From assembly GCA_041687435.1 (NCBI GenBank), contig JAWLBX010000001.1:186001-250000 (forward strand): a DNA stretch of 64,000 nt. The letters run 5' to 3'. A model generated the notes under the pieces. It saw nothing but the letters and a program-made list of their open reading frames with translations. It was not told the origin of the DNA and ran no database searches. Below are positions 24,862 through 33,671 of this stretch, one piece after another. Source of the stretch: JACKII01 sp041687435. GTDB lineage: Bacteria; Pseudomonadota; Alphaproteobacteria; Bin95. The position numbers and the translations under genes were made by a program. Position 1 is the first letter of the stretch. Every line of letters begins with the position of its first letter.

Positions 24862-26483
24862 GCAGCTTCCTCCTCATCCGTTTCGTGCAGCCACTTCCGG
24901 ATGAGCGCAAAGGCTTCATCCGGCTTGTCATCGACAACCGCATGCAACCGGTCAATCTGGGGGCTTGCAGGCGTTCCGGCCTCAAGCGCCACCGAGTCTG
25001 CCGGCGGTTCATCATGGACAGGCGCAGCAGGGCCGATGCCCTGATCCTCCAGCGCCAGCATCCGGTCTTCCGGCTGCTCCGCATCCAGGGTGGCGGGCAC
25101 TGGGCCGAACGCCCGGCCATTGGTCAACGGCCGGACGACAAACCACATGAGCAACGCGATGACCAGCACCAGACCCAAAATCTCGGCCAGGTCGGTCAGG
25201 TTTTCTGACAGAGCCTGCCCCAGACCGGCATCGGGCAGCGAACCCCCGTCCGATGCGGCAATGGCAAAGGGCAGATTTTCGACCGTGACCGTATCGCCGC
25301 GTTCGGCATCGAACGCGATGGCGGATCGAACCAGCTTGGCAATCGCCGCCAACTCCTCCGCAGTCCGCGGCTGCCATTCGGTCTGGCCTTCGGCATTCGG
25401 AGCGAGCGTGCCATCGACCAGTACGGCGACGGAAATACGTTTGATTGCCCCGGCCAGTTTCCGGCGTTCGCGCCGCACCTCGGACACTTCGTATTGCACG
25501 CGTTCAGTCGTTTCCGTTTTCTGGCTGGAGCCGGCCCCGGCGCCACCTTGCCCTTGCCCTTCCGGAAGGTTACCGCCGACGCCGACGGCATCATTTCCGC
25601 CGTCAGCGGGCTCTACCCGGTTTTCCGCCAGTTCCACCGTATCGCTCTGAACCGCGACCCGGCCTTCAGGGTCGAATACCCGTTCGGTCACCGACTCGGT
25701 TTCGTTGTCGGTCTCCACCGCCACGCTAACCCGCACTCGGCCCGCGCCGACATGCGCCGTCAACAGGGCTTCCAACTCGCTGCGGAGGCGGGTTTCGCGG
25801 GCGATCCTGGCATCATCCGCATTGACGCCAGCTTCATCCGTATCCGGACCGAGGATCAGGCCATTGAAACTGTCGACGACCGTCACCCGCCCGGGATCGA
25901 GCGATTTGACGGCCAGCGCCACGATGTGGCGGACCGCAAACGCCTGCCGCCGGGTCAATGGGGCGCCGCTGCCAGTCGTAACCACGACCGACGCGGACGG
26001 TGCTACCCGCTCGCGCGAGAATGCCGTCCGCGTTGGCCGGGCAATATGCACCCGCGCGCTCCGCACGTTGTCCAGCGCCGCAATCGTCCGCGCCAATTCG
26101 CCTTCCTTGGCACGCCAGTAGGTGGCATCGAACATGTCCGCCGTGACGCCGAAGCCATCGAGGCCATCCAATAGCTCGTAGCCAGACTGGCCCTGCCGCG
26201 GCAGCCCCTCCGCCGCAAGGCTCATGCGGGCGCGGTCTCTCGTGTCGGCGGGCACCAGCAGGGCCGTGCCGGAGACTTCGTAAGGAACCCCCAGCGCATC
26301 CAGCCGCGCCGCGACCTCTCCGGCCGCCTTGGCATCCAACCCGGAATAGAGCGGTGCATAATCGGGCCGCGAGCTGGACAGCGCCAGAAATCCGATGACG
26401 GCAACCGTCGCCGCAACGCCGAAACCGAGCGCCAACAGGCGTCCGGTCCCGAGTTTTCGCAGATTGTCGATGAGCTGCTCCAT
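24858..26483 (-). CDS. fliF: Flagellar MS-ring protein FliF
   Basis: A 541-residue inner membrane ring protein, the base of the flagellar rotor. A first membrane segment lies at about 15-35, followed by ring-building motifs (YAPLYSGLDAKAAGEVAARL, PRQGQSGYELLD, ARVHIARPTRTAFSRE). A second segment LAEILGLVLVIALLMWFVV lies near 445-465. The tail LIRKWLHETDEEEAA is the FliG-binding end. The ATG at 26483 fits the family start MEQLIDNLRKLG; longer frames upstream lack similarity. It is divergent from fliL across a 159-bp control region. Confidence 0.95.
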   Translation of the reverse strand: MEQLIDNLRKLGTGRLLALGFGVAATVAVIGFLALSSSRPDYAPLYSGLDAKAAGEVAARLDALGVPYEVSGTALLVPADTRDRARMSLAAEGLPRQGQSGYELLDGLDGFGVTADMFDATYWRAKEGELARTIAALDNVRSARVHIARPTRTAFSRERVAPSASVVVTTGSGAPLTRRQAFAVRHIVALAVKSLDPGRVTVVDSFNGLILGPDTDEAGVNADDARIARETRLRSELEALLTAHVGAGRVRVSVAVETDNETESVTERVFDPEGRVAVQSDTVELAENRVEPADGGNDAVGVGGNLPEGQGQGGAGAGSSQKTETTERVQYEVSEVRRERRKLAGAIKRISVAVLVDGTLAPNAEGQTEWQPRTAEELAAIAKLVRSAIAFDAERGDTVTVENLPFAIAASDGGSLPDAGLGQALSENLTDLAEILGLVLVIALLMWFVVRPLTNGRAFGPVPATLDAEQPEDRMLALEDQGIGPAAPVHDEPPADSVALEAGTPASPQIDRLHAVVDDKPDEAFALIRKWLHETDEEEAA

Positions 26484-26503
26484 GCCCGCTCGAACCGCCT
26501 TCT

Positions 26504-26531
26504 GGCTGCGGACCGGCAGGGCACCTGCCAA
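26504..26531 (-). promoter_or_regulatory. Candidate sigma-54 promoter of the fliF operon
   Basis: On the minus strand TTGGCAGGTGCCCTGCC has GG and GC exactly 10 bp apart (-24 at 26529-26528, -12 at 26517-26516), which would start transcription about 20 nt before fliF. The same bases form a GGCAGG/CCTGCC inverted repeat, so the match could be incidental. Confidence 0.3.
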
Positions 26532-26577
26532 GCCGGTTCTTTCTTCACATGACGGCCGGAACAATGGAGCGTGTGTC

Positions 26578-26592
26578 TTAATAAGCCGTTTA
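26578..26592. promoter_or_regulatory. CtrA-like site between fliF and fliL
   Basis: TTAA-N7-TTTA lies in the divergent fliF/fliL control region. It differs from the CtrA consensus TTAA-N7-TTAA at one position. CtrA controls fliF in Caulobacter, so the location is suggestive. Confidence 0.35.
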
Positions 26593-26642
26593 GCCCCCTC
26601 TGACACAATCCGCCCATCGCATAAAACAGCGGGCGGATAGCA

Positions 26643-27140
26643 ATGACAGAACTCGCGGCGGACGCGCCTTCAAAAAAAGCGGGCAAAATGGGTCTGATCG
26701 TGCTGGCGATGGTTGTACTGTTGGCCGGCGGCGGCGGGTTCGTGGCGGGATCAATGGGCCTTATTCCCATCCCGGTTGGCAAATCCGCGGAGACGGCTGC
26801 CAAAGGCAGCGGCTACCAACCGGCCGTGCAGCCCTCCGCGTCCGCCACCTTCCACCAACTGCCGGAGTTGTTGATTCCACTGGGCAACGCGCGCTCCTCC
26901 CAATACCTGCGCGCTAATCTTTATCTCGAAATCGATCCGTCCGCCGCTACCCTGCTGCGCCAGACCGAGCCCAGGATCGTGGACACGCTGAACATTTTTC
27001 TGCGCGCCGTCGACGAACGCGACATGTCCTCCATCCTGGCCATGGAGAACCTGAGGGCCGAGATGCTGCGCCGCGTCCGGCTGGTGACAGGAGATGATGC
27101 CGTTCGCGCTGTGCTGATCGGCGAATTCCTGTTGCGTTAA
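26643..27140 (+). CDS. fliL: Flagellar basal body-associated protein FliL
   Basis: A 165-residue single-pass membrane protein. It has a cytoplasmic N-terminus, a membrane segment (about 16-36, GLIVLAMVVLLAGGGGFVAG) and a periplasmic stomatin-like domain with QYLRANLYLEIDPSAATLL and RIVDTLNIFLRAVDERDM, the conserved FliL blocks. FliL forms rings around stators and supports their activity. Here it starts the plus-strand run leading to motA; fliM, often next to fliL, is absent. Confidence 0.92.
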   Translation: MTELAADAPSKKAGKMGLIVLAMVVLLAGGGGFVAGSMGLIPIPVGKSAETAAKGSGYQPAVQPSASATFHQLPELLIPLGNARSSQYLRANLYLEIDPSAATLLRQTEPRIVDTLNIFLRAVDERDMSSILAMENLRAEMLRRVRLVTGDDAVRAVLIGEFLLR

Positions 27141-27213
27141 CCGGAATCACACCCGGACCGGCTGTTATTGCCGTTCGAGACCGAACCGATCCTCACCATT
27201 CAAGAGACTTGAG

Positions 27214-27846
27214 ATGAATACGGTCAATATTTTGGTCGACGGCATCCTCCTATCGGCCAGCATCGCCGCTTGCTTTTATTGCGTGCTGCTGTCGCGCCGG
27301 GTGCGCAGTCTGGCCAGCGCCGATCACGGCGTCGGCAAAGGCATTGCCGACATGACCGAAGCGGTCGAACGGCTGAATGCCAGCCTCGAACAAACCCGCA
27401 TGGCGGTCCGGAATGAGTCCGAGACGCTGCAGCAGCAATTGCTGGAAGCCCGCGGTCTGTCCGAGCAGGCCGGGAGCCTGCTGGAAGACGGTGGCCACCA
27501 GATCGACCAATTGGCAAAAGGGCTTGCCGAGGCACGCCAGATGGTTCGCTCGCTGGAACGGCTCGGCGACGCCGCCAGCAAACGCCGGGCCCGTAACGGC
27601 CGGCCGGATTGGCGGGAAGCCTTGGCCGACGGCATGCCCAATGCCGGCATGCGGCATGCGGTGCCGCGCCACCCTCGTACGGCAGCTGCATGCGATGAAT
27701 ACCGGCCAGGTGACGGGGCTGAGCCATTGCTCGACGCCTCTGCCTTGGATCAAAGCGAGGAAGCCGACGATCCCTTGCCGGACGTCATACCGCTGCGCAC
27801 CAAAAGCCGACGTCATGTCGCCCGCGCGCCCCGCGGGAAGGCCTGA
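27214..27846 (+). CDS. DUF6468-like flagellar cluster protein
   Basis: A 210-residue protein with one N-terminal membrane helix (about 6-26, ILVDGILLSASIAACFYCVL) followed by SRRVRSLASADHGVGKGIADM and a coiled-coil region to about 118, then a low-complexity tail. The layout agrees with the uncharacterised DUF6468 family found beside fliL and motE-like genes in alphaproteobacteria; the family name is from memory. Two bases separate it from the motE-like gene, so they are probably cotranslated. Function unknown; a stator or basal-body accessory is a reasonable guess from context. Confidence 0.65.
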   Translation: MNTVNILVDGILLSASIAACFYCVLLSRRVRSLASADHGVGKGIADMTEAVERLNASLEQTRMAVRNESETLQQQLLEARGLSEQAGSLLEDGGHQIDQLAKGLAEARQMVRSLERLGDAASKRRARNGRPDWREALADGMPNAGMRHAVPRHPRTAAACDEYRPGDGAEPLLDASALDQSEEADDPLPDVIPLRTKSRRHVARAPRGKA

Positions 27847-27848
27847 CC

Positions 27849-28613
27849 ATGAAACAGGCGCAACCCTCAGGGACAAAGCCGGTAGGCGCGCGCGGGACTC
27901 CTCCGCCGTCGCTTGCCTCGGCCCGGCGGAGGGCGCAGCAGCGCAGTTCGACCGCGCTCTATCTGATCGCCTGCGCATTCCTTGCCGCGGCCGTGTTGCG
28001 GGCCAATGGCATGCGCCACGAAATCGGCGGCGTGTTCACGAGCCAGGCCCATGCTGCCGCCATTTCAGGCAACGAAAGGGCCGATGACGCCAGCGATCCG
28101 ATGCCGGCGAACGCCCCCCCTGCCCAGGGCCTCACAGAAGCCGCTGCCGAACCGCTCCCGTCACCGGGAAGTGACGGCGGAACCACGGCGGCAGAGCCCC
28201 AGCCCTGTCTGGATGGCGCATTCCTCGCCGCCGCCCGCGAGCGGGAACAGGAGTTGGAAGCCATGGAATTGGAAATCGCCAGCCGCCGCCGCGAGCTTGA
28301 GGTGGTCGAGAAACGGGTTGCCAGCCAACTGGCAGAGCTGACCCGCCAGCAGGCCGCCTTGCAAGCAGCCTTCAGCCGGGCGGAAACCGCGGCAGAGGAA
28401 GAAGCAATGCAGTTGGTCTCCATCTACGAACGGATGAAGCCAAAGCAGGCCGCCCAGATTTTCGACCAGATGCCGCCCGAGGTCGCATCCGGTTTCGTGC
28501 GCCGCATGCGGAACACCAACTCCGCCCTGATCATGGCCAACATGGACCCCCAGAAAGCTTATGCCGTGAGCCTGCTGCTGGCGGCCCGTTCCGGCACGGT
28601 GCGGCAACAATGA
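27849..28613 (+). CDS. MotE-like protein (MgtE N-domain fold)
   Basis: A 254-residue protein with an N-terminal membrane helix (about 35-52), a Pro/Ala-rich linker, a long coiled coil (about 125-185) and a C-terminal MgtE-N-like helical domain containing YERMKPKQAAQIFDQMPPEV and RRMRNTNSALIMANMDPQKA. This is the MotE/FliG-related architecture; in rhizobia MotE is a periplasmic chaperone for the motility protein MotC. Interestingly, a large secreted repeat protein that could be a client is encoded two genes downstream. Confidence 0.8.
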   Translation: MKQAQPSGTKPVGARGTPPPSLASARRRAQQRSSTALYLIACAFLAAAVLRANGMRHEIGGVFTSQAHAAAISGNERADDASDPMPANAPPAQGLTEAAAEPLPSPGSDGGTTAAEPQPCLDGAFLAAAREREQELEAMELEIASRRRELEVVEKRVASQLAELTRQQAALQAAFSRAETAAEEEAMQLVSIYERMKPKQAAQIFDQMPPEVASGFVRRMRNTNSALIMANMDPQKAYAVSLLLAARSGTVRQQ

Positions 28614-28628
28614 TACGCCGCAAACCGA

Positions 28629-28644
28629 TGGCAAGGCTTTCGCT
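28629..28644 (+). promoter_or_regulatory. Candidate sigma-54 promoter of motA
   Basis: TGGCAAGGCTTTCGCT has GG (28630-28631) and GC (28642-28643) exactly 10 bp apart and matches most of the TGGCACG-N4-TTGC consensus. It lies in the 96-bp gap between the motE-like stop and motA, giving a start about 55 nt before the motA ATG. Confidence 0.4.
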
Positions 28645-28709
28645 CGGGCCGTTTGGGCCTGGCGACGGCCGTTTCATCCCATTCCGGATAGAGTGAGGCG
28701 AGGACGACA

Positions 28710-29594
28710 ATGCTGCCTGTTGTCGGCGTGGTGGTGGTGCTGGGATGCGTGTTTGGCGGCTATATCGCCGCCGGCGGCGATCTCGCCATTATCATGAAAG
28801 CCTTGCCCTTCGAGTTTCTGATCATCGGCGGCGCCGCAATCGGGGCGTACATGATCGCGAACGGCGGCACCGTACTAAAAAAGACCGGTGGCGATATCGG
28901 CAAGGCGCTGAAAGGGCCGAAATGGAAAAAGGCGGATTACACCGCCCTGCTCTGCCTGCTGTTCGAACTGGTTCGCCTGGGCCGCGCCAACCCGATGGCG
29001 GTCGAAACGCATGTGGAAAACCCCCACGATTCCGAAATTTTCGGCCGCTATCCGCGAGTCCTGCACGATCATCACGCCGTGGACATGATCTGCGATTACC
29101 TGCGCGCTGCTGGGATGAGCTTCGACAACCCGCATCAGGTCGATGACGTGATGGAGCGCGACCTCGATAAGCATCATGAGGAGGTTTTGGCCACCCCTGC
29201 CGCGCTCCAAACCATGGCGGACGGCCTGCCCGCCCTCGGCATCGTCGCGGCCGTCATGGGCGTAATCAAAACCATGGGCTCCATCGACCAGCCGCCCGAA
29301 ATCCTCGGCAAGATGATCGGCGGCGCCCTGGTCGGCACGTTTCTTGGTGTGTTTCTGTCTTATGGAGTGGTCGGCCCGCTCGCCGCCAGGATCAAGTCGA
29401 TCCATGAGGAGGAGGCCCGCTTCTATGCGCTGATCCGCGACGTCCTCGTAGCCTATCTGAACCGGCATCAGCCGAACATCTGTATCGAGGTCGGCCGCAA
29501 AGGCGTTCCCAGCCACATTCAGCCCAGTTTCTTCGAAGTCGAGGAAGCCCTGGACGCGGTGAAAAGCGGCTCTGCTCCCGCAGCGGTGGCATAG
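28710..29594 (+). CDS. motA: Flagellar motor stator protein MotA
   Basis: A 294-residue proton- or sodium-channel stator subunit with four membrane segments (about 2-20, 33-52, 170-190 and 200-220). The cytoplasmic loop carries the conserved Arg and Glu in LGRANPMAVETHVENP, and the pore prolines are in PALGIVAAVMGVIKTMG and VVGPLAARI. It lies four bases before a large secreted protein gene rather than motB, so its MotB partner must be encoded elsewhere. Confidence 0.94.
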   Translation: MLPVVGVVVVLGCVFGGYIAAGGDLAIIMKALPFEFLIIGGAAIGAYMIANGGTVLKKTGGDIGKALKGPKWKKADYTALLCLLFELVRLGRANPMAVETHVENPHDSEIFGRYPRVLHDHHAVDMICDYLRAAGMSFDNPHQVDDVMERDLDKHHEEVLATPAALQTMADGLPALGIVAAVMGVIKTMGSIDQPPEILGKMIGGALVGTFLGVFLSYGVVGPLAARIKSIHEEEARFYALIRDVLVAYLNRHQPNICIEVGRKGVPSHIQPSFFEVEEALDAVKSGSAPAAVA

Positions 29595-29598
29595 AGCC

Positions 29599-32097
29599 AT
29601 GCCGGGACTTCGCCTGCTGCCCCTGGCCGCAATCCTCCTTGCCATCGGCCCCAGCCCGGCCTGGGCAGGATCAACCGACAATACGCCGGCCATCCGTGTC
29701 TCCGCAGATGACCGGGGTAGCGTCTCCCGAGTGGCCTTCAATTTCATGCCGAAAGCCGGCTTCCGGGTCGAACAGTCCGTGCGGGATGTGACCGTTATCT
29801 TTCCCGACAGCGCGCTGCGCTTTGCCTATGACGAGGTCTACCCACGCCGCGAGGCGAGCCGGGTTCTGTTTGCCGGCCCTGTGGCTCGCCCTGGTGCCGC
29901 GGCGTTCAACCTGCGGTTTGCCTGTGATTGCGAAACGTCGGTCGCACTCGACGACAGCCAACGCGTTCTGGTCGAAATCCGCGATCGAGGTGCTGCGGCG
30001 CCTCCGACAGAGCAGGCACCTGGAGACCAAACCGCGAAGGTCACGGCTGACACAAGCCCGCCCCTGCCGCGCCGCCGGCCGGCCAACCGCAAGACGAGCG
30101 ATGACATGGCATCGGCCCCGGCAACGGAAATGGCCGCCAGTGAACCGCCCGAACCCGCATCCCCAGCCGGGGATGGAGGGCTGGCAGCGCATGAGTTGGA
30201 GCGTCTGCGCGCATCGCTGGAATGGGCGGCCACCCAGGGCTTCATGAATGTTACGCCGGCCCCAGCCACCGCGGAGGGGCCGACAGCACGGCAGCCAGCG
30301 GCTTCCGCCGGCAATGAATCGTCGCCGAACGACATCGCGGAATTGCCTCCGACAGACAGTCCGGCGCAACCACCGGAACCGGGTGCGGCCGAAACCAAAA
30401 TCTCCGCAGACGCACAGAATCGCCCATCCGCAAACCGCCCGCCCAATCAGATGGCGGCGGCGGAAGTGGAGAGGTGCACTGTCAGTACGGAACAGCCCGC
30501 GATCGACTGGAGCAGCGTGGTATCGGACGATAGCAACTATCTGGCGGCACTTGGCCATCGCCGTGCGGCCACCATCGGGCAGGCGGGGCCGGATGCGTTG
30601 CGGGACATGGCCCTGTTCTACCTTGCCCATGGCTTGAACCGAGAGGCGATTGCCACCGTACTGGCAATTTCCCCGCCACCCGGCATTTTGCGCGATGCCG
30701 CCCTGATCCTGATCGGCCGCGGCGGCGAGGCGGGCGACGCGCTGCTGGATGCAGCGGCCTGCCGGCCCGATGCCCCGGTCTGGGAAGCCGCCCTGTTAAG
30801 AGCGCGCGGCAAAACCGCAATGGCAGCCCAGGCTGCAGCCAAAGCCGCCGAAGCCTTGCGCTCCTTTCCGAAACATCCACGCACCGTACTCGCCCTCGAC
30901 CTGGCAGACGCGGCCTTGGCCGACGCCAACACGGCACTGGCTGGCAGGCTCCTGGATCTTGTGGATCCGGCTGCCGGACAATCGGTCGCCGATATGGTCA
31001 ATCTCCTGCGCGGGCGGATCGCTTTGGCGGAGGGTCATGACGACCGGGCAGATTGGTATTTTGACCAAGCAATGACAGGCACCAGCAAGGCCCGGCGTCA
31101 GGCCCAGTTCGCCCTGATCCGGCATGCTCTGGCAACCGGCGGGAAACCGCCGTCATGGGCCGGGGATGTCCTGCGCAGTGCATTATTCGACCACCGTGGC
31201 GAGCCGGATTTGCTGCCCATCGTTGAAATGGCGGCCGCCCTGCACGCCGCGATGGGCAACTTCGGCATGGCGCTTGCCGACCTGTCGGCGACCATGCCCC
31301 GCTTGCCGCAGACTATGGATGCTGATCCGCTTCAGGCGAAAGCGCGGGCCATTCTGGAACAGGCGCTGATGCAGCCGGATCGCATTGATGACGCATCAGC
31401 GTTGCAGCTTTTCCGGGATCACGGCCACTTTCTCGAAGCCGACGAGTCCAGCGCAACCGTCCGCATTCCCCTTGCCCGCAGAATGCTGGCGGCCGGCCTG
31501 CCCTCCGCAGCCGAGGCCATTCTTGCCCCCCTGGCCGGCCCTGCCGGCCCGCCGCCAGCCGTGCTTCTGCCCTTGGCCGAGGCCGCGTTGCGCACCAACC
31601 GACCGGACGATGCGTTGGCCCTGCTGTCAAGGGCAGAAGTCCCGGGTGGTGCGGAATTTGCCAGCCTGAAACGGCGGGCACTGATCCGTCTCGGCCGCTT
31701 TGACGAAGCTGCGGCAATTGCTGAACGCGCCGGCCTGCAGGGCGTATCGGCCAGGTTGAATTGGGCGGCGGCCGATTGGGCCGGCTCGGCCAGGAACTAT
31801 GCCGCACTTCTCTCCACCATGCCTGCAGAGCCCGCAGCATTGGAAAGCAAAGGCAAGCCGGCGTTACGGGCGCTTGCCGCAGCCTATATGGGCGATGGTC
31901 CACCGCTGCCGCCACCGCTCAGAGTCAAAGCCATGCAGATGGCTGAGGCTGCCGGATTGGCCGATGCAGCTGCTGCTCTGACCGCGCCTCCTCTTCCTGC
32001 CGGGCTGACCCTGCCGGACGCCGTTGCCGCCGTCGTCGAGCGTAGCCGCCAGGTCCGCGCCCTGTTCCCTCCACAACACCCCAGCCCGTCCCAGTAA
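29599..32097 (+). CDS. Large secreted helical-repeat protein of the motor region
   Basis: An 832-residue protein with a signal peptide (cleavage near AWAGS, about 24). Residues about 30-128 form a beta-rich AMIN-like segment (VSRVAFNFMPKAGFRVEQS, VTVIFPDSALRFAYDEVY). A Pro/Ala-rich linker covers about 130-290. The remainder is alpha-helical with TPR/SEL1-like repeats such as RDMALFYLAHGLNREAIATV, AAGLPSAAEAILAPLAG and LGRFDEAAAIAERAGL. It starts 4 bp after motA and precedes flgF by 19 bp. A periplasmic motor role, analogous to rhizobial MotC or to the TPR scaffolds PflA/PflB of Campylobacter, is inferred from location and architecture only. Confidence 0.75.
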   Translation: MPGLRLLPLAAILLAIGPSPAWAGSTDNTPAIRVSADDRGSVSRVAFNFMPKAGFRVEQSVRDVTVIFPDSALRFAYDEVYPRREASRVLFAGPVARPGAAAFNLRFACDCETSVALDDSQRVLVEIRDRGAAAPPTEQAPGDQTAKVTADTSPPLPRRRPANRKTSDDMASAPATEMAASEPPEPASPAGDGGLAAHELERLRASLEWAATQGFMNVTPAPATAEGPTARQPAASAGNESSPNDIAELPPTDSPAQPPEPGAAETKISADAQNRPSANRPPNQMAAAEVERCTVSTEQPAIDWSSVVSDDSNYLAALGHRRAATIGQAGPDALRDMALFYLAHGLNREAIATVLAISPPPGILRDAALILIGRGGEAGDALLDAAACRPDAPVWEAALLRARGKTAMAAQAAAKAAEALRSFPKHPRTVLALDLADAALADANTALAGRLLDLVDPAAGQSVADMVNLLRGRIALAEGHDDRADWYFDQAMTGTSKARRQAQFALIRHALATGGKPPSWAGDVLRSALFDHRGEPDLLPIVEMAAALHAAMGNFGMALADLSATMPRLPQTMDADPLQAKARAILEQALMQPDRIDDASALQLFRDHGHFLEADESSATVRIPLARRMLAAGLPSAAEAILAPLAGPAGPPPAVLLPLAEAALRTNRPDDALALLSRAEVPGGAEFASLKRRALIRLGRFDEAAAIAERAGLQGVSARLNWAAADWAGSARNYAALLSTMPAEPAALESKGKPALRALAAAYMGDGPPLPPPLRVKAMQMAEAAGLADAAAALTAPPLPAGLTLPDAVAAVVERSRQVRALFPPQHPSPSQ

Positions 32098-32116
32098 CCC
32101 ACATCGAGAGGACCGC

Positions 32117-32836
32117 ATGGACAATCCCATCTACGTGACCATCGCACGCCAAACCGCGCTTCAACGGCAAATGGACGTGGTCGCCAACAACATCGCCAAT
32201 GCCAGCACCACCGGTTTCAAGCGGGAAGGCACCGTGTTTGCCGAAGTCATCGAGCGGCTTGATGGAGCAAGCAAGGCCCTTTCAATGAGTTCCGACACGG
32301 CCACATTCACCGACCTTGCCCCCGGCCCGGTGGCAGAAACCGGCGATCCGCTCAACGTCGCCATCCTCGGCGACGGCATGCTTGGCGTCGAGCATCGGGA
32401 CGAGACCCTTTACACACGTGACGGCCGCTTCGCCATCAGCCCGGAAGGCGAGCTGACGCTGCTGTCGGGCGGTCGCGTGCTGGATGCGGGCGGCGCGCCG
32501 CTCCAAATCCCGCCCGACTCCACCCGGATCGCCATCGCCAAGGATGGTACGGTATCCGCCGATGGCGTTCCACTGGGGCGGCTCGGTCTGTACGGGCTGG
32601 ACGCGGCACGGCTGGAGCGGACTGGCGGCGGTCTGTTCCGCGCCGCAGAGCAGCCCCCGGCGGCCGAGCAGCCCCGCTTTGCCCAAGGCTTTCTCGAAGA
32701 TTCCAACATAAACCCCGTGACCGAGCTGGTCCGCATGATCGAGATCCAACGCGCCTACGAGCTTGGCCAAAACATGCTGCAAGCCGAACACGACCGCATC
32801 AGCCAGGTGACGGAGATCGCGGGCAGAGCCGCCTGA
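32117..32836 (+). CDS. flgF: Flagellar proximal rod protein FlgF
   Basis: A 239-residue rod protein. It has the N-terminal rod/hook motif RQTALQRQMDVVANNIANAS and C-terminal NPVTELVRMIEIQRAYELGQ. GAGAGGA stands 5-6 nt before the ATG at 32117. It heads flgF-flgG-flgA-flgH. The internal region and shorter length separate it from FlgG next door. Confidence 0.93.
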   Translation: MDNPIYVTIARQTALQRQMDVVANNIANASTTGFKREGTVFAEVIERLDGASKALSMSSDTATFTDLAPGPVAETGDPLNVAILGDGMLGVEHRDETLYTRDGRFAISPEGELTLLSGGRVLDAGGAPLQIPPDSTRIAIAKDGTVSADGVPLGRLGLYGLDAARLERTGGGLFRAAEQPPAAEQPRFAQGFLEDSNINPVTELVRMIEIQRAYELGQNMLQAEHDRISQVTEIAGRAA

Positions 32837-32883
32837 CCGCCACCGCATCCCCATGCCAGCACTGAAAGAAAGGTTAAAAGACC

Positions 32884-33669
32884 ATGCGCGCACTGGAAAT
32901 CGCCGCTACCGGCATGATGGCCCAGCAAACCCGGGTCGAGGTCATCGCGAATAACATCTCGAACGTCGGCACCACCGGTTACAACCTGCGCCGGGCAGAA
33001 TTTGCCGATCTGCTGTATCAGCAGGCGCAGCGGGCCGGCGACGTATCGTCGGATACGGGCACGGTCGTGCCGGCCGGCATCCAGCTTGGCCTTGGCACGC
33101 GCACTGCTGCCGTCTCCATGCAAGTGGCGCAGGGAGCCTTGCGGCAAACCAACGGCGAATTGGACCTGGCATTGGAAGGCCGCGGTTGGTTCGAGGTGCA
33201 ATTGCCATCGGGCGATAGCGCCTACACCCGCGACGGCAGCTTCAAACTGTCCGCCGACGGCCTGGTCGTGACCTCCGAAGGCTATCCGCTGGTGCCGCAG
33301 ATCACGGTCCCGGCGGACGCCCGCGGCGTCAGCATTAACGCGGATGGCCAGGTTTTTGCGAGTTTCGAGGGCAATCAGGCGCCGCAGGAACTGGGCAAGA
33401 TCTCTCTCGCCAATTTTATCAACGAAAAAGGCCTGGAAGCCCGCGGCAGCAACCTGTTTACCGCAACCGCCGCCAGCGGTGACGCCCAGATCGGCGACGC
33501 TGGTACCGACGGCCGCGGCACCATGCGGCAAGGCTATCTGGAGCAGTCGTCCGTGGATATCGTCACCGAAATCACGCAGTTGATCGAGGCACAGCGCGCC
33601 TATGAGATGAACTCCAAAGTCATCACAGCCGCCGACCAGATGCTGGCCGCCGCCAACCAGGTCCGCTAG
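32884..33669 (+). CDS. flgG: Flagellar distal rod protein FlgG
   Basis: A 261-residue distal rod protein. It opens with MRALEIAATGMMAQQTRVEV and NNISNVGTTGYN, has the FlgG-type ADLLYQQ and LGLGTRTAAVSM blocks and ends with EITQLIEAQRAYEMNSKVI. The length is standard. AAAGAAAGG precedes the start. Located 47 bp after flgF. Confidence 0.97.
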   Translation: MRALEIAATGMMAQQTRVEVIANNISNVGTTGYNLRRAEFADLLYQQAQRAGDVSSDTGTVVPAGIQLGLGTRTAAVSMQVAQGALRQTNGELDLALEGRGWFEVQLPSGDSAYTRDGSFKLSADGLVVTSEGYPLVPQITVPADARGVSINADGQVFASFEGNQAPQELGKISLANFINEKGLEARGSNLFTATAASGDAQIGDAGTDGRGTMRQGYLEQSSVDIVTEITQLIEAQRAYEMNSKVITAADQMLAAANQVR

Positions 33670-33671
33670 CC

